Shown: one piece after another, positions 8,427-17,720 of the stretch
Numbering within the stretch: position 1 is the first letter of the stretch
How the letters are laid out: each line of letters begins with the position of its first letter
Source: Pavlovales sp. CCMP2436
Taxonomy: Eukaryota > Haptophyta > Pavlovophyceae > Pavlovales
Direction of reading: 5' to 3'
Length of the DNA stretch: 20,223 nt
Assembly: GCA_026770615.1 (NCBI GenBank)
Contig: MU632173.1
Location: 5,170 to 25,392 of the forward strand
Made by a program: the position numbers and the translations under genes
The notes under the pieces: model-generated
The model's database searches: none
Told to the model about the DNA's origin: nothing
Seen by the model: the letters and a program-made list of their open reading frames with translations, nothing else

Positions 8427-8686
8427 AAGCCGATAGTATCGTAAGGAAAGACAGAAGAAAAAGAACCTGTATAAACACCGTAGTTCGGTCATCATCTACG
8501 GAAAAACAAAAAAAATTGAATGTGATATATTCCGTAAGCTCAAACGCTCAAAGTCGATGTCGCACGTTCAGGGCTTCGGATGTTTTTCTTTTTGCTCTTT
8601 TGTAAAAAAATATGACACATTCTAATATTTATTATCTTATATAGATATATACAGAGATACCACCTAAAAAAAAACCTATCGCATCT

Positions 8687-10029
8687 ATGACAATCGAAGA
8701 ACGTAGAAAGTATAAACTAGCGCACTACTACAAAAATAAAGAAGCTATACAAAGAGAGAGAATAACGACTGGTTTGTTAAACGGTACACGTAAAATAAAG
8801 CAAAGTACATTAAAAAAATACAGTATTAATATCGACAAAGATAATAATATCGTTTTACCCAAGAAACAAAAGATTGTATTCGACAAATCGAATATCGAAG
8901 CATCCGCAAATACCGATATAATTAATATCGTCGTAAAAAAGAATGTACCTATTGAAAATTATAATTCCTCGAATACGAACCTAAACGGTTCTGAAATTAA
9001 GAATTTTGTAGCGACAGTATTGAAAATTGCTCCGTTAAAGGAAGGAAATTCACAAGCTTTAAGCGTGACTGAGATCAATCAATATTAAATATCCCAGATG
9101 TATTATTTAAATTACGCAATGTTAAATATGATCCGTTGATGGATCTGACACCTTGGTTAAGTAATACTCAGGAATTGATTGATATTATTAATTCGAATAC
9201 TAAATGGAAGACTGATAGCAGTCGTGCTAAATTTCTTGGTAGGATTTTAAAATTACGTCGGCTTTTTCAACCCTTGAAAAATCGCATGTCTCAAAATACA
9301 TATAATGAATTAGACGCACAATATAGACTATTTGATAGAATAGCAACTATAAAACAACGCACAAAATCTTCGTCAACGTTGTTTTATTCATTCGATGCTA
9401 TTAAGAGCGAGGTGTTAAGAGTTTTTGGTCAAAAATAATATAAAAATCTGCTGATGATGCTATACGACCAGGTTATCGCTCGTGATGACTTCCAACTTAC
9501 GATGGCATATTCTAAATCCGACATGGTTTCATCCGATGTAAATTATCTTTATTTAATATCTCAAAACGAGAGCGAGGTTCACATGGACACATTCAAAACC
9601 AAGGGATCACTAAATAAACAAATTTTTAAATTATCGAAATGCGTTACTAATTTAATCGTAGAATTACATAGTTCGCTTGATGATTTACCGAACAAATTAT
9701 TCCGAAATGAAGGGACTAAGTTAGGACCTTATATTTTAAAAATGTTCGCAAAAATTCCTGTGTTTAAAGATGAACGTATTATAGTCAAATACCTTCGTCA
9801 CAGTATCATTTCCACTAAGCTTATGAAATTGGATAAGAATGCTGCTAATTATGCGGAAAAAGTCAATGATTTGGCTAATCGATCAATGCATTCTGCCGGT
9901 ATTCAGTCCGCCTATGTCAGTCCTCTTAAAAACTTGCGTGGCGAACCAGTATTTTCTGTTCAAGATGCTGATAAATCTATTGTTGAAATGAAAGAACACT
10001 TTACTCGGTCAAAACGACAGAAGAAATGA
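8687..10029 (+). CDS. Tyrosine recombinase/integrase, one frameshift and one in-frame TAA
   Basis: The product probably integrates the element into host DNA. Three open pieces form one protein of about 447 residues. From the ATG at 8687 the frame runs to about 9080 (VTEIN), needs a one-base shift in the repeated atcaatcaat, then runs to a TAA at 9436-9438. It continues in the same frame (YKNLLMMLYDQ) to the stop at 10027-10029. The last piece has the family's signature. A first Arg lies in ARDDFQL (codon 9481-9483). An RHSIIST box follows (from 9796), then HSAGIQSAY with the likely nucleophilic Tyr at 9913-9915. The N-terminal about 100 residues are Lys-rich and probably bind DNA. It sits at the edge of the viral gene block nearest the host DNA. 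As written, the TAA separates the catalytic part from the N-terminal part, so the gene is probably inactive unless the lesions are artefacts. Confidence 0.8.
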
Positions 10030-10089
10030 ATTACATAAACATTAGTTAAAACTATTTATATAACTCAATAATAGGTGTTATACTTAACG

Positions 10090-10685
10090 ATGAATATGAA
10101 AGAACGAAAACAATATTATAAAAATTTAATGTATAAAATTAGATTTACTAATTCGGTTAAACGACTAAATGAAGATTACTATAATGATTTTATGAAGCTA
10201 TTCACTAATCATCCGGATTATCCTGATAAGATAATGAATGTGATTGATATAAAAATTGTACCTAATAAGCTAAATCCAAAATACTGCGAATTGAATCTTA
10301 TTAAATCGGATGGTAGTATTGACAATATTAGTTATAATTCTTGTTGTATTAAAAAACATGACAAGTTAAAAAATATTAAACAAGCAATGAGGCACTGTAT
10401 TAGTCCGCAAATATTAAAATATCGAAATAGTACAAAATTGGTATGTGCTATTTGTGAATCAACAAATAATATTGAAATAGACCACCATATAAATAAATTT
10501 CAACAGATATTTTTAGAGTTTATTCATGAAAATCCTAACATACCTATTTTGTTCGATGATACTTTTATAACTCCCCTTGTTTTAAAAAATGCGATTTAGC
10601 ATATTCTGATAAATGGTTTGATTTTCATAAGTCAAAAGCTATATTACGACCATTCTGTAAATTTTGCAATTTGAAGAATATGTAA
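10090..10685 (+). CDS. HNH-type endonuclease, one frameshift
   Basis: The ATG at 10090 starts a Lys-rich N-terminal region of about 110 residues. Then comes an HNH-like core: LVCAICESTNNIEIDHH, with the CxxC pair and the DHH, then a helical spacer and F-rich stretch. The frame is lost at CCCC (10573-10576). One more C would restore it, giving CFKKCDLAYSDKWFDFHKS, then LRPFC-x2-C and the Asn-containing end CNLKNM before the TAA at 10683-10685. The W..FH...A.LR.(F)C..CN ending is typical of the HNH nucleases of this type, so the shifted frame is clearly part of the gene. Repaired length is about 198 residues. It follows the recombinase gene on the same strand after 60 bp. Its cellular role is not shown by the sequence. 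Confidence 0.7.
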
Positions 10686-10739
10686 AAATTAAAAAATGAT
10701 TTATTCATTAAGAAAATATTGTCTAATGAAAAATTTCTA

Positions 10740-11290
10740 ATGGAGAATTTAGAAACTTTATCCAAACGATTCCAAAATGGATTGATGGCAAAGTATAGAC
10801 TAACTTTGAAAGATTTGTACGATGATCAATATTTATATATTGGGGAATTCGATGCATATAACTCATCAGACGGTTGTAGATATTTGAAACTAAAAAGGGT
10901 GAGCACACACGCGAGTTTATAAAGCAAAACGGCTATGTTGAGAAATGTGTGTGCGGCACAAATATTAAAATAAACTGCTTTGTTGAAAGTGTTAAAGATG
11001 ATACCGTTTTGGTGATTAGATCGTGCTGCATTAAAGCGTTTTGTGATAATATCGATGGAGGAACAAAGATGCGTTGCACTGGTTGCGCTAAAATCTATAA
11101 AAATGCGTTAAAATCGGTTTGCAAAGAATGCAAACTAAAGGAGCCTATGCGTATCGTGAAGATTCCGTTTATCGATAAAGACATTTATAAGAAGAAGTTT
11201 AAATTGCGGTGGGATTTTGTATATCGAAATTGGTTATGCTATGTTTCCGATTACGATGAAATCATGGGTTTATTAAATATTACGATATAA
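10740..11290 (+). CDS. Zinc-binding protein with DUF5710-like C-terminus, one frameshift
   Basis: From the ATG at 10740 the frame is open to the A-run at 10892-10896, where one more A restores the downstream frame. That frame continues to the TAA ending at 11290. Repaired length is about 183 residues. The centre holds KCVCGTNIKINCFVES followed by IRSCCIKAFC, then CTGC and VCKEC. This looks like a treble-clef or ribbon arrangement of Cys pairs seen in proteins of algal large DNA viruses and PLVs. The end, FIDKDIYKKKFKLRWDFVYR followed by NWLCYV, resembles the DUF5710 pattern (K..GA.WD...K.WYV). Function is unknown; nucleic-acid binding is a guess from the Cys pairs. It lies between the HNH gene and the small basic gene on the same strand. 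Confidence 0.6.
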
Positions 11291-11370
11291 TCTAAAAAAA
11301 GGATTAAATTTTATATTAAATATAACATATATAACTCTATATAAAAGAAAAATCTTATATTAATATAATA

Positions 11371-11643
11371 ATGGCTTTAACTGAACTAACACCCGAACAG
11401 TTGAAGATTAAACTGAAAATTGAAAAAGATCGCGAATATACGAGAAACTATATGAAAAACCGCCGTTTAAGTGATCCAGTATTTGTAGAAAAACAAAAGG
11501 AGTCCGTGAGGAAAACCTTAAAAAACCGTTACTATCATGATGAAGAATATAGAAAGAAGAGCGCTGCTAATTGTAAAGTTTTGTATGAAAAACGTAAAGA
11601 AGCGTATAAATTTGTTCAAAACATGAATAATCCGGTGCAGTGA
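11371..11643 (+). CDS. Small basic protein of unknown function
   Basis: This is an intact frame of 90 residues with an ATG start in an AT-rich leader (cttatattaatataata). The protein is predicted to be mostly helical and strongly basic. It has two similar segments: YMKNRRLSDPVFVEKQKE, then LKNRYYHDEEYRKKSAANCK. The aromatic-Asn-Arg...Asp-Pro/Glu pattern recalls short Lys/Arg-rich repeats of DNA-binding accessory proteins. I do not recognise a named family. It precedes the polymerase-helicase gene, separated from it by two hairpins. Confidence 0.6.
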   Translation: MALTELTPEQLKIKLKIEKDREYTRNYMKNRRLSDPVFVEKQKESVRKTLKNRYYHDEEYRKKSAANCKVLYEKRKEAYKFVQNMNNPVQ

Positions 11644-11671
11644 AAAACATGAATATCCCGATGGAATAAAT

Positions 11672-11718
11672 AAAAAAATGATTTCATTTTTTTTGTCTTT
11701 AATTGATTAAAGACAAAA
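11672..11718 (+). terminator. Twin hairpins between the small basic gene and the polymerase-helicase gene
   Basis: The first hairpin, 11672-11681 with 11684-11693, has perfect 10-bp arms and a 2-base loop. The second, 11691-11702 with 11707-11718, has perfect 12-bp arms around ttga, and its last base is the A of the next ATG. An aataaa string lies just before (11665-11670). End-of-transcript hairpins of this kind are known from giant viruses and their satellites, so a 3'-end signal is a reasonable inference. Confidence 0.55.
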
Positions 11719-13931
11719 TGTTAACACGTCTTTATAATAATTTACTTCATACGTTTTATTTCTATTCTAAAAAGACCCCTTACGGTAGGCAGTTCTCTCA
11801 TCGTACCCAGTCATATCAATCAATTCATACCGTTATTCTTCACACACTGGCACATAAAAATTATAAAGATTATGATATGGTAAACTGTCATTATGTAATC
11901 GCACTCAATAAAGCCCAAAAATATAAATGGGATTGCGAGGAAATTACTGAATATGTTCAAAATCGTCAGTACCATATTGATGACCTAGTTAAACTAAATC
12001 CATCATTAAAAGCCGGTGATGTGAAGACCGTATATTTCAAAATTCTAAACGGTGGTAAACAGTCATATGAAAATATTAAAAATAAGTCTGATAATTTAAC
12101 AAAAGTCTTTAGTGAAATTGATTTTTTTTTTGAAATTATTCATTTGAATAACGAATATATTAATCAGTTGAAATATGAAGACACTGATAACCGTGGAAAA
12201 TTCTCAATTACAAAAAGCGTATGGAATAAAATGCTTTGTAAAACAGAAAACTCGATTTTAATGAAAGCCGTACAATATATGAAAAAAATTAATATTGATG
12301 TGACGCATATAGTGCTTGTATTCGATGGCTTTATGAATACGGTGACATTAGACGAACAATTTATAATGAATATGGAACAATATATTTATGAATCGCTTGA
12401 CATTTTTGTTAAATTCATTGAGAAACCTATGGATAAAGGTGTTGATTTATCAAAGTACCCGATTAAAACAATTTTCAAACAAAACCCGAATAGAGTAGTG
12501 TGCTCTAATACCGAGCTTTTGAATGATTATGTTAATCATACCATTGATGAAAAGCTTGCCAAAATCTTCGCCCATATGTACGGAAATAAATATATCTGGG
12601 ACGGTAATATTATGAGACGTTTTAATGGTATTAGGTGGGAGGAATGTGAAGATATTCTTAAAGTGTTCGCATTCTCGAATATAATTTTTGATGACTTAAT
12701 GATTAAATATAAATACGCTAGTAAAAAAGTATTGGGTAATATTGTTAAAGTTTATGACAATATTGGTAATTCTAACACCGCGGAAAGTTGTCTTAAACTG
12801 TTCAAAGGCGTGGTCCTTGATATCAATTATGGTAATAAAGCCGATTCATTGTTGGATTAATTGGTTTCAATAACGGAATTCTTGATTTGCGCGAAGAAGT
12901 ACCGGTCTTTCGGGAAGGATATCCATCGGATTATGTAACTCTGAACACGCGGATCGATTTCTCATTTATTGATGAACATGAATATGTAGATGGTAATATT
13001 GTATTCGGACCAAGGAACTTATCAAAATCTGAGAAGTTTATCCAGGATATTGTACACGAAGATGACTGTACACCCCTATTAACAATTTTGGGCGATATTT
13101 TGATTGGTGGAAATAAAGAACAGAAAATTACATTTTTCACAGGCAGCGGATCTAACGGTAAAAGTCTATTATTAAATCTACTAGAAAATGTTCTTGGCGA
13201 TTATGCACGTACCATTTCCTTAACAACATACACCCAAGCAAATAAAAACGCAAATGGTCCAGAAGCGAATATGTTAGAACTAAAAGGCCGTCTGCTTGGT
13301 TATACGCCAGAGACATCTGAAGACAAATTTTTAAGCGCGGTTTTTAAGAAATCTAGCGCAGAAGATCGAATTACTGCCCGTGGTGTACATGCGAAAAAGC
13401 AGACGGTTTTCTCACCACTTTATAAAGCACTTGTTTGTACCAATGACTTACCTAAGTTTACGGTATTCGATGACGCTGTCATTCGTCGCATTAGAATTAT
13501 TGAATATATTTAATAAATTTGTTGCTATATTGTTAGAAGCCAACCATAAATTTATTGACGAAACTCTTGGAAATGAATTAAAAAATCCGGAATTCATGAA
13601 TGAATTTGTTAACGTACTTGTTAAATATTGTAAAAAGACGGCAGTATCTAGCACCCATATGATCGCCGCAGTAGATACCTATGTCAAAATCTGCAACCCG
13701 GTCAGCGATTGGTTTGATACAAATTATGAATTTACCGATGAAATTAATGAAAATATTCCCACGACCGTACTACTTGGTGAGTAGAATAGTTATTGCAGAG
13801 ATTTAGAACAGAAAAATGAAATCTTAAGCGCTACAACATTCGGGAAGTTTTTAATTAAGATTATTAAGGTTGATAAGTATGGTAAAGGTGGATTAAAGCA
13901 CGCGTATGGATTAATAGAAATTAAAAAATAA
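11718..13931 (+). CDS. TV-Pol-like DNA polymerase/SF3 helicase fusion, three lesions
   Basis: This is probably the replication protein. The first part (11718 to about 12858) has the family-A-like TV-Pol pattern: YGRQF near residue 22, YDMVNCHY near residue 52, VKTVYFKILNGG, then HIVLVFDGFM. The following segment (IDEKLAKIFAHMYGNKY, RRFNGIRWEE) resembles the D5_N region. One missing T at about 12857 shifts the frame to FNNGILDLREE and the SF3 helicase. Its Walker A is GSGSNGKS (13142-13165), and YKALVCTNDLP and VIRRIRIIEY follow as motif C and Arg-finger regions. One extra T near 13505-13513 shifts back to the first frame (NKFVAILLEANHKF). A TAG at 13782-13784 then interrupts the C-terminal helicase tail, which resumes with NSYCRDLEQKNEIL and ends at 13931. 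Repaired length is about 737 residues. The usual His-Pro of the polymerase motif is His-Tyr here. Confidence 0.75.
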
Positions 13932-13962
13932 GGCGTCGAAGAAGAAGATGAATAATTGAAAT

Positions 13963-14017
13963 AAACCTAGGCAGGAGGGTCGGAGGATTATACCCCCTAA
14001 TTTTGTTTATATAGGAT

Positions 14018-14048
<31 letters not shown>

Positions 14049-14218
14049 GTTTTATTTTATTTTTTTTGTACTACAACAAATTAGGCGGTTTAACCCTCCG
14101 ATCCTCCCGCCTAGTCTTTTTGTAGTATTTTTTTTTTTTTTTTTTTTTAATTATAAAAAAAACAATATATATAATATACTCTATACACCCCCGGTACATA
14201 TTGGGGGTCTGGGGGAAA
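13963..14218. repeat. Hairpin module, copy 2, after the helicase gene
   Basis: This is the same arrangement as 8201-8426: arms 13966-14007 and 14074-14114, a T-rich loop, T-rich DNA, then ggtacatattggggg (14193-14207) and ggggaaa. The left arm is nearly identical to copy 1. The right arm has changed at two positions, which turn one pair into G-T and leave another mismatched. It separates the replication gene from a small gene on the same strand. Confidence 0.85.
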
Positions 14219-14311
14219 GGCAAAAACAAACACACTTTTATCGGAGAAGGAAAGGGAATAAATCAAAAAATCATTAATCTAATAAATTTTATAGATAACA
14301 GTAACACTAAG

Positions 14312-14524
14312 ATGGATGAATATGATGATGATCTAAACAAAAATCCGAAACTAGAAAATTACAAAGCGAATATATCAAAAAGCGAAAGCGTTATAAAATA
14401 CTTAAATTTGATTATCGATTCAGAAATATCTACGAAAAACCGCGCTTTAGTTATCGAACAAATTAAAGACATTTCTAACGATCATTTAATTTCTATAGAA
14501 ATGCTAAATTCAAATTCTACATGA
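14312..14524 (+). CDS. Small acidic protein, unknown function
   Basis: The ATG at 14312 gives 70 residues beginning MDEYDDDLNKNPKLENYK. An in-frame extension upstream has no ATG, so I chose this start. The rest is predicted helical (SVIKYLNLIIDSEISTKN...). I do not recognise a family. It converges with the capsid gene across about 120 bp of AT-rich DNA (14525-14643), in which I see nothing defined. Confidence 0.45.
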   Translation: MDEYDDDLNKNPKLENYKANISKSESVIKYLNLIIDSEISTKNRALVIEQIKDISNDHLISIEMLNSNST

Positions 14525-14643
14525 AAAAAATATTATCATATGTCATAACACTATGCGGCAACTTATCAAAATTAATAATAATTTCACACAAAAAACAATA
14601 CAATTACAAAAACTTTTTAAGATATAATTTAAATATTATATTT

Positions 14644-16062
14644 TTATTCTTTATAGGAAATAAGCCCGTCCGATATTGTTATCACTTTGTCGTATACAAG
14701 GAAAACGTTAGCGGTGCAATTTGGGAACGATCCATCAATCTCCAATTGCACACTGCCGCTATTGCTCCTTTCCAGACCATCATAGAAGATCTTGTCAGCC
14801 CCGTATGCCTCCAAAGACATTCCGATAACATAGGATTCTTCCATAAACTGTTTTTGTGTCACAGAGCTACTCATGTCTGCCGCGTTCAATTTATGGAAGC
14901 ATTTCATCAATTCAAACCGTGCCTCGGAGCACGCATCGGATACAATGCCGTAATTTAATCCACCAACACGAAGACGCCATCCGGTGATCCCATTAACCAT
15001 TTGACCAACATTATTTAAGTATCCATCGCCATTAATAAACGTGGAACTGGATCCATTCATACCTGAGGAATTAATAGGTGTCACTTCGGGAGTGTTGAGC
15101 GCGTAGGTGGTTGCATTCGAGGGTACGACGGTGTGAACTGTAGAGTTGCTTCCGAGTCGTGTAAATACGCAAAAAAGCTGCTTTACGCTTTTGAAACGAG
15201 CGGGGATATTCACGATAGCTCCAGTGCCTGCGGGAATGTTTTGCGAGTAGTGTCGCATATCAGTGCATGGAATGGTAAAGGTCTGGTTGGTTAGTGATTT
15301 ATAAATTGATTCGTCGACTCTACCATCGAGTTTAAGCATGCTTACCTGATAGATAGTTTTGTTGATATATAACTGCACGTCTGCATTTGCCGGTGTTAGT
15401 GTGCCACTGCCAATTCGCCCCCATCGACTAACCCCTGCGATAGTGATAGAAACGAGAAGATCGTCCCGTAATTGACTCATTGGGATATTCTTTTCAAGTC
15501 CTTGGGGGGACAAGATTCCCGAGCTAATTGGAATAGCGACGTCTAAATAGCCACCTGCAGCAATGGTTTAACCCCTTCGTGAGAAGACACCACTAGACGC
15601 ATCAGACTGCAGCGAAGCAACGGTTGGCGTGCCAGTGGAGTAACTGGGGATAATTGTGCCCGCAGCATTCCATCCAGTGCTACGATCATCAGCCGATACG
15701 GTATGGTCTAGTAAAATCGCCCCGAACATGCCGGCTTCTGGCGCGCTACTCAACCGTTGACCACCAAAAAACACCTCGTATTTTAAAATGAGAGACATAG
15801 CAGACGAATCGATAATAAACGGTGCAGCACTTGTATTATTAATACGAAACTGTGAATATGAATTCTCACTTTGAAAATAGTTTCCCTTAGACGATGATGG
15901 TACAACAAACTCAACAATTTGACCGCCGTAAGTGTTAACATTACCAGTCCTGGGGTACAAACTGAGCTTATTGTACTCGGCAGGGGCTCCCATTTGAAAT
16001 TTTTGGCTAAAGTCGATTTCTGGAACAAGTACTTCCTCCATTTTTTCGAAATATCCATACAT
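14644..16062 (-). CDS. MCP: Major capsid protein (double jelly-roll type), one in-frame TAA
   Basis: The gene reads from the ATG at 16062 to 14644 as 472 codon positions in a single frame with one internal TAA (15570-15568). It would form the virion shell as trimers of a double jelly-roll protein. The N-terminal part has PEIDFSQKFQMGAPAEY, PRTG and QIVEFVVPSSSKGNYFQSE followed by SYSQFRI. Just after the stop comes GGYLDVAIPISSGILS, then KNIPMSQLRDDLLVSITI, the pattern of the first jelly roll in polinton and PLV capsid proteins. The C-terminal part has GWRLRVGGLNYG, MKCFHKLN and YVIGMSLE, and ends with LVYDKVITISDG. The TAA could be a TTA (Leu) changed at one base. No other break is visible. 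It is the last gene of a minus-strand cluster, 12 bp after a 74-residue gene. Confidence 0.85.
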
Positions 16063-16074
16063 GAGAAAATAAAT

Positions 16075-16299
16075 TTAACTTGATTTTTCAATCCCACCTG
16101 ATTCTTGGATCTTATTTTTAATTCCACGGGCAACTTTTGAAACTGCACCCATTTCCGGCTTAACGACACTAGCCATATCTGCCATATATGAAACGGATCC
16201 CATAGCATCAGACATATTTTTTTTGGCAACAGTTTCAAATTTAGATTTCGCACCGACCGAGCCAAACATGCTTTTCTTTTTAGCGACCGAGCCAAACAT
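16075..16299 (-). CDS. Small protein with an N-terminal decapeptide repeat, next to the capsid gene
   Basis: This intact frame of 74 residues begins with two tandem units, MFGSVAKKKS and MFGSVGAKSK. At the DNA level they are the same 16 bases (cgaccgagccaaacat) at 16284-16299 and 16254-16269. Because both units start with Met, translation could begin at either. The rest has Ala/Met/Val-rich and Lys-rich stretches without clear membrane segments. The position directly upstream of the capsid gene, with a 12-bp gap, suggests a small virion or assembly protein. That is an inference from location only. Confidence 0.6.
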   Translation of the reverse strand: MFGSVAKKKSMFGSVGAKSKFETVAKKNMSDAMGSVSYMADMASVVKPEMGAVSKVARGIKNKIQESGGIEKSS

Positions 16300-16301
16300 A
16301 T

Positions 16302-16538
16302 TTATCCTTCTGTTAACTGAGATAAAAATTTATCACTCATAGCTTGCCACTCACCAATAAATAATTTAGGATATGTCCTTTTATAATATTTGAACGTACC
16401 ATAATCGTATACGAGTCTTGGGTTAATTTCAAAAAAATATTTTATAATTTCCTCATCTGGTTTTTTGATATTTAAATAGTCATTCAATAATTTGCTTAGA
16501 TCCCGCTCAATATCAGTATTTTTTTCTAGTCTCAACAT
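16302..16538 (-). CDS. Small protein, unknown function, first gene of the capsid cluster
   Basis: I chose the Met at 16538, giving 78 residues. An earlier in-frame start would run antisense through the divergent gene beginning at 16548. The protein begins MLRLEKNTDIERDLSKLL and has aromatic, charged segments (NPRLVYDYGTFKYYKRTYPK, then LFIGEWQAMS). I recognise no family. Its stop lies 2 bp before the start of the 74-residue gene, so the three minus-strand genes probably form one transcription unit. Confidence 0.5.
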   Translation of the reverse strand: MLRLEKNTDIERDLSKLLNDYLNIKKPDEEIIKYFFEINPRLVYDYGTFKYYKRTYPKLFIGEWQAMSDKFLSQLTEG

Positions 16539-16547
16539 TAGTATACA

Positions 16548-16958
16548 ATGACTGAAGAAATTAAAACGTTGTCTGGTGATATTGTAGAAAGCTCTGAAGA
16601 TATACCTATCGAGATATTTATCGAAAATCAATTAAAATAAAAAGGGAGAAGACTGCTGCAAAAAAGCGGTATGGGATAAAGTTATTATCAATAGAGATAT
16701 ACGTAATAAAATTTTAAAAGACGATAAAAAAAAACGTAATCCGCCTAAATGGAAAAAAGACCAAGATATTTATATAATAAAATTTTAGAGCTTGAAAAGA
16801 TTATATAATCAAATTTTAAGATCAGAGAAGAAGAACCACAAGAAGCAGAAGAAGAACCAGAACAAGAAGAAATATTAGCTCCTCCGGTTTTAACACGGCA
16901 ACATCGATATTTTACACCTACCGATAAAATTGCGACATTTTTTGAACATCTTTTATAA
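16548..16958 (+). pseudogene. Broken gene for a charged coiled-coil protein, upstream of the ATPase
   Basis: Several short frames on the plus strand read as one protein of roughly 135 residues. The first is MTEEIKTLSGDIVESSEDIP, continuing to a TAA at 16638-16640. After a shift in the A-run comes KAVWDKVIINRDIRNKILKD, then KKRNPPKWKKDQDIY. A further shift near 16770 gives NKILELEKII, a TAA at 16806-16808, and a Glu/Gln/Pro-rich stretch. The end is RQHRYFTPTDKIATFFEHLL at 16958. At least two frame changes and one in-frame stop are needed. I do not recognise the family. It starts 10 bp from the divergent minus-strand gene and ends 22 bp before the ATPase start. Loss of this gene next to an intact ATPase suggests it is less constrained. 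Confidence 0.45.
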
Positions 16959-16980
16959 AATCTATTCTATTAGTATAGAC

Positions 16981-17691
16981 ATGTCAATCGTTGAAGAATT
17001 AAATGAATTATTTTTAGACATTCCTAAATTCTCAGTTGATAACGTTTTACACAGTCAAATACCTAGCCCATCACCAAATAAATCGTTTACGATGGGGATA
17101 GTAGCACCACCTGGCAGTGGTAAGACGTCACTGGCATACAGTATGATTTCACAAAAGAATTCACCAATTTATCGAAATGTATTTACACGTGTGTTTCTGA
17201 TTCAACCGCTTGCAAGTTTCTCATCAATGGAAAACAATACATTTGCAGATCATCCTCGTGTTTATCATGACATTGAAATAGACACATTGGAAGGAATTCA
17301 GGCGGAAATCGATGAAGCTCGAAAACTTGGAAATAACTCATTGGTCATAATTGACGATTTTATGGCGGAGCTAAAAAATAAAGAATTACAGAAAATTTTA
17401 GTTAGGTGGATAGCAAACAGAAGACATCAAAAACTTAGTATTATATTCTTGACGCAAACTTTCCGAAGCATTCCGTTAAATCTTCGTAAAAATATCGGTA
17501 ATTGGGTGCTTTTTAAAGCATTGTCTAAACGCGAAACTGAGAGTATTGCCGAAGAAGTTGGTATGTCTAAGCAGGATTTTGAAAAAGATTATAACTATTG
17601 CTTTCCAGCCGGATCTGAACGACACCAATTTATGTTTATCGATGCAGATCAAAATGTTTATAAGAAATTTAGCAAATTAACAATAAAATAA
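16981..17691 (+). CDS. FtsK/HerA-type DNA packaging ATPase
   Basis: This intact gene of 236 residues uses the ATG at 16981 (MSIVEELNELFLDIPKF); an in-frame extension upstream has an unlikely leader. Walker A is APPGSGKTS at residues 42-50. Walker B is NSLVIIDDF around 119-127, with the catalytic acidic pair. A sensor-like segment, IIFLTQTFRSIP, lies near 154-165. The size and this motif order match the packaging ATPases of polintons, virophages and PLVs, which pump the genome into the preformed capsid. No lesion is visible, unlike most neighbours. The stop is followed directly by the leader of the next gene, which carries a putative promoter motif. Confidence 0.9.
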   Translation: MSIVEELNELFLDIPKFSVDNVLHSQIPSPSPNKSFTMGIVAPPGSGKTSLAYSMISQKNSPIYRNVFTRVFLIQPLASFSSMENNTFADHPRVYHDIEIDTLEGIQAEIDEARKLGNNSLVIIDDFMAELKNKELQKILVRWIANRRHQKLSIIFLTQTFRSIPLNLRKNIGNWVLFKALSKRETESIAEEVGMSKQDFEKDYNYCFPAGSERHQFMFIDADQNVYKKFSKLTIK

Positions 17692-17720
17692 AAATGTTTG
17701 TATAATATATATAAATCATC
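17691..17720 (+). promoter_or_regulatory. Putative viral promoter upstream of 17721
   Basis: The gap after the ATPase gene contains aaaatgttt (17691-17699) followed by an AT-only block with tatatataaa, then the ATG. The leader at 18416-18438 has the same two parts at similar spacing. Shared motifs in two adjacent virion genes suggest co-regulation. Confidence 0.4.

Noticed and set aside
14521..14958. Plus-strand open frame of 145 codons
   Set aside because: It lies mostly antisense to the C-terminal part of the capsid gene, has no recognisable domain, and its first part is AT-rich intergenic sequence.
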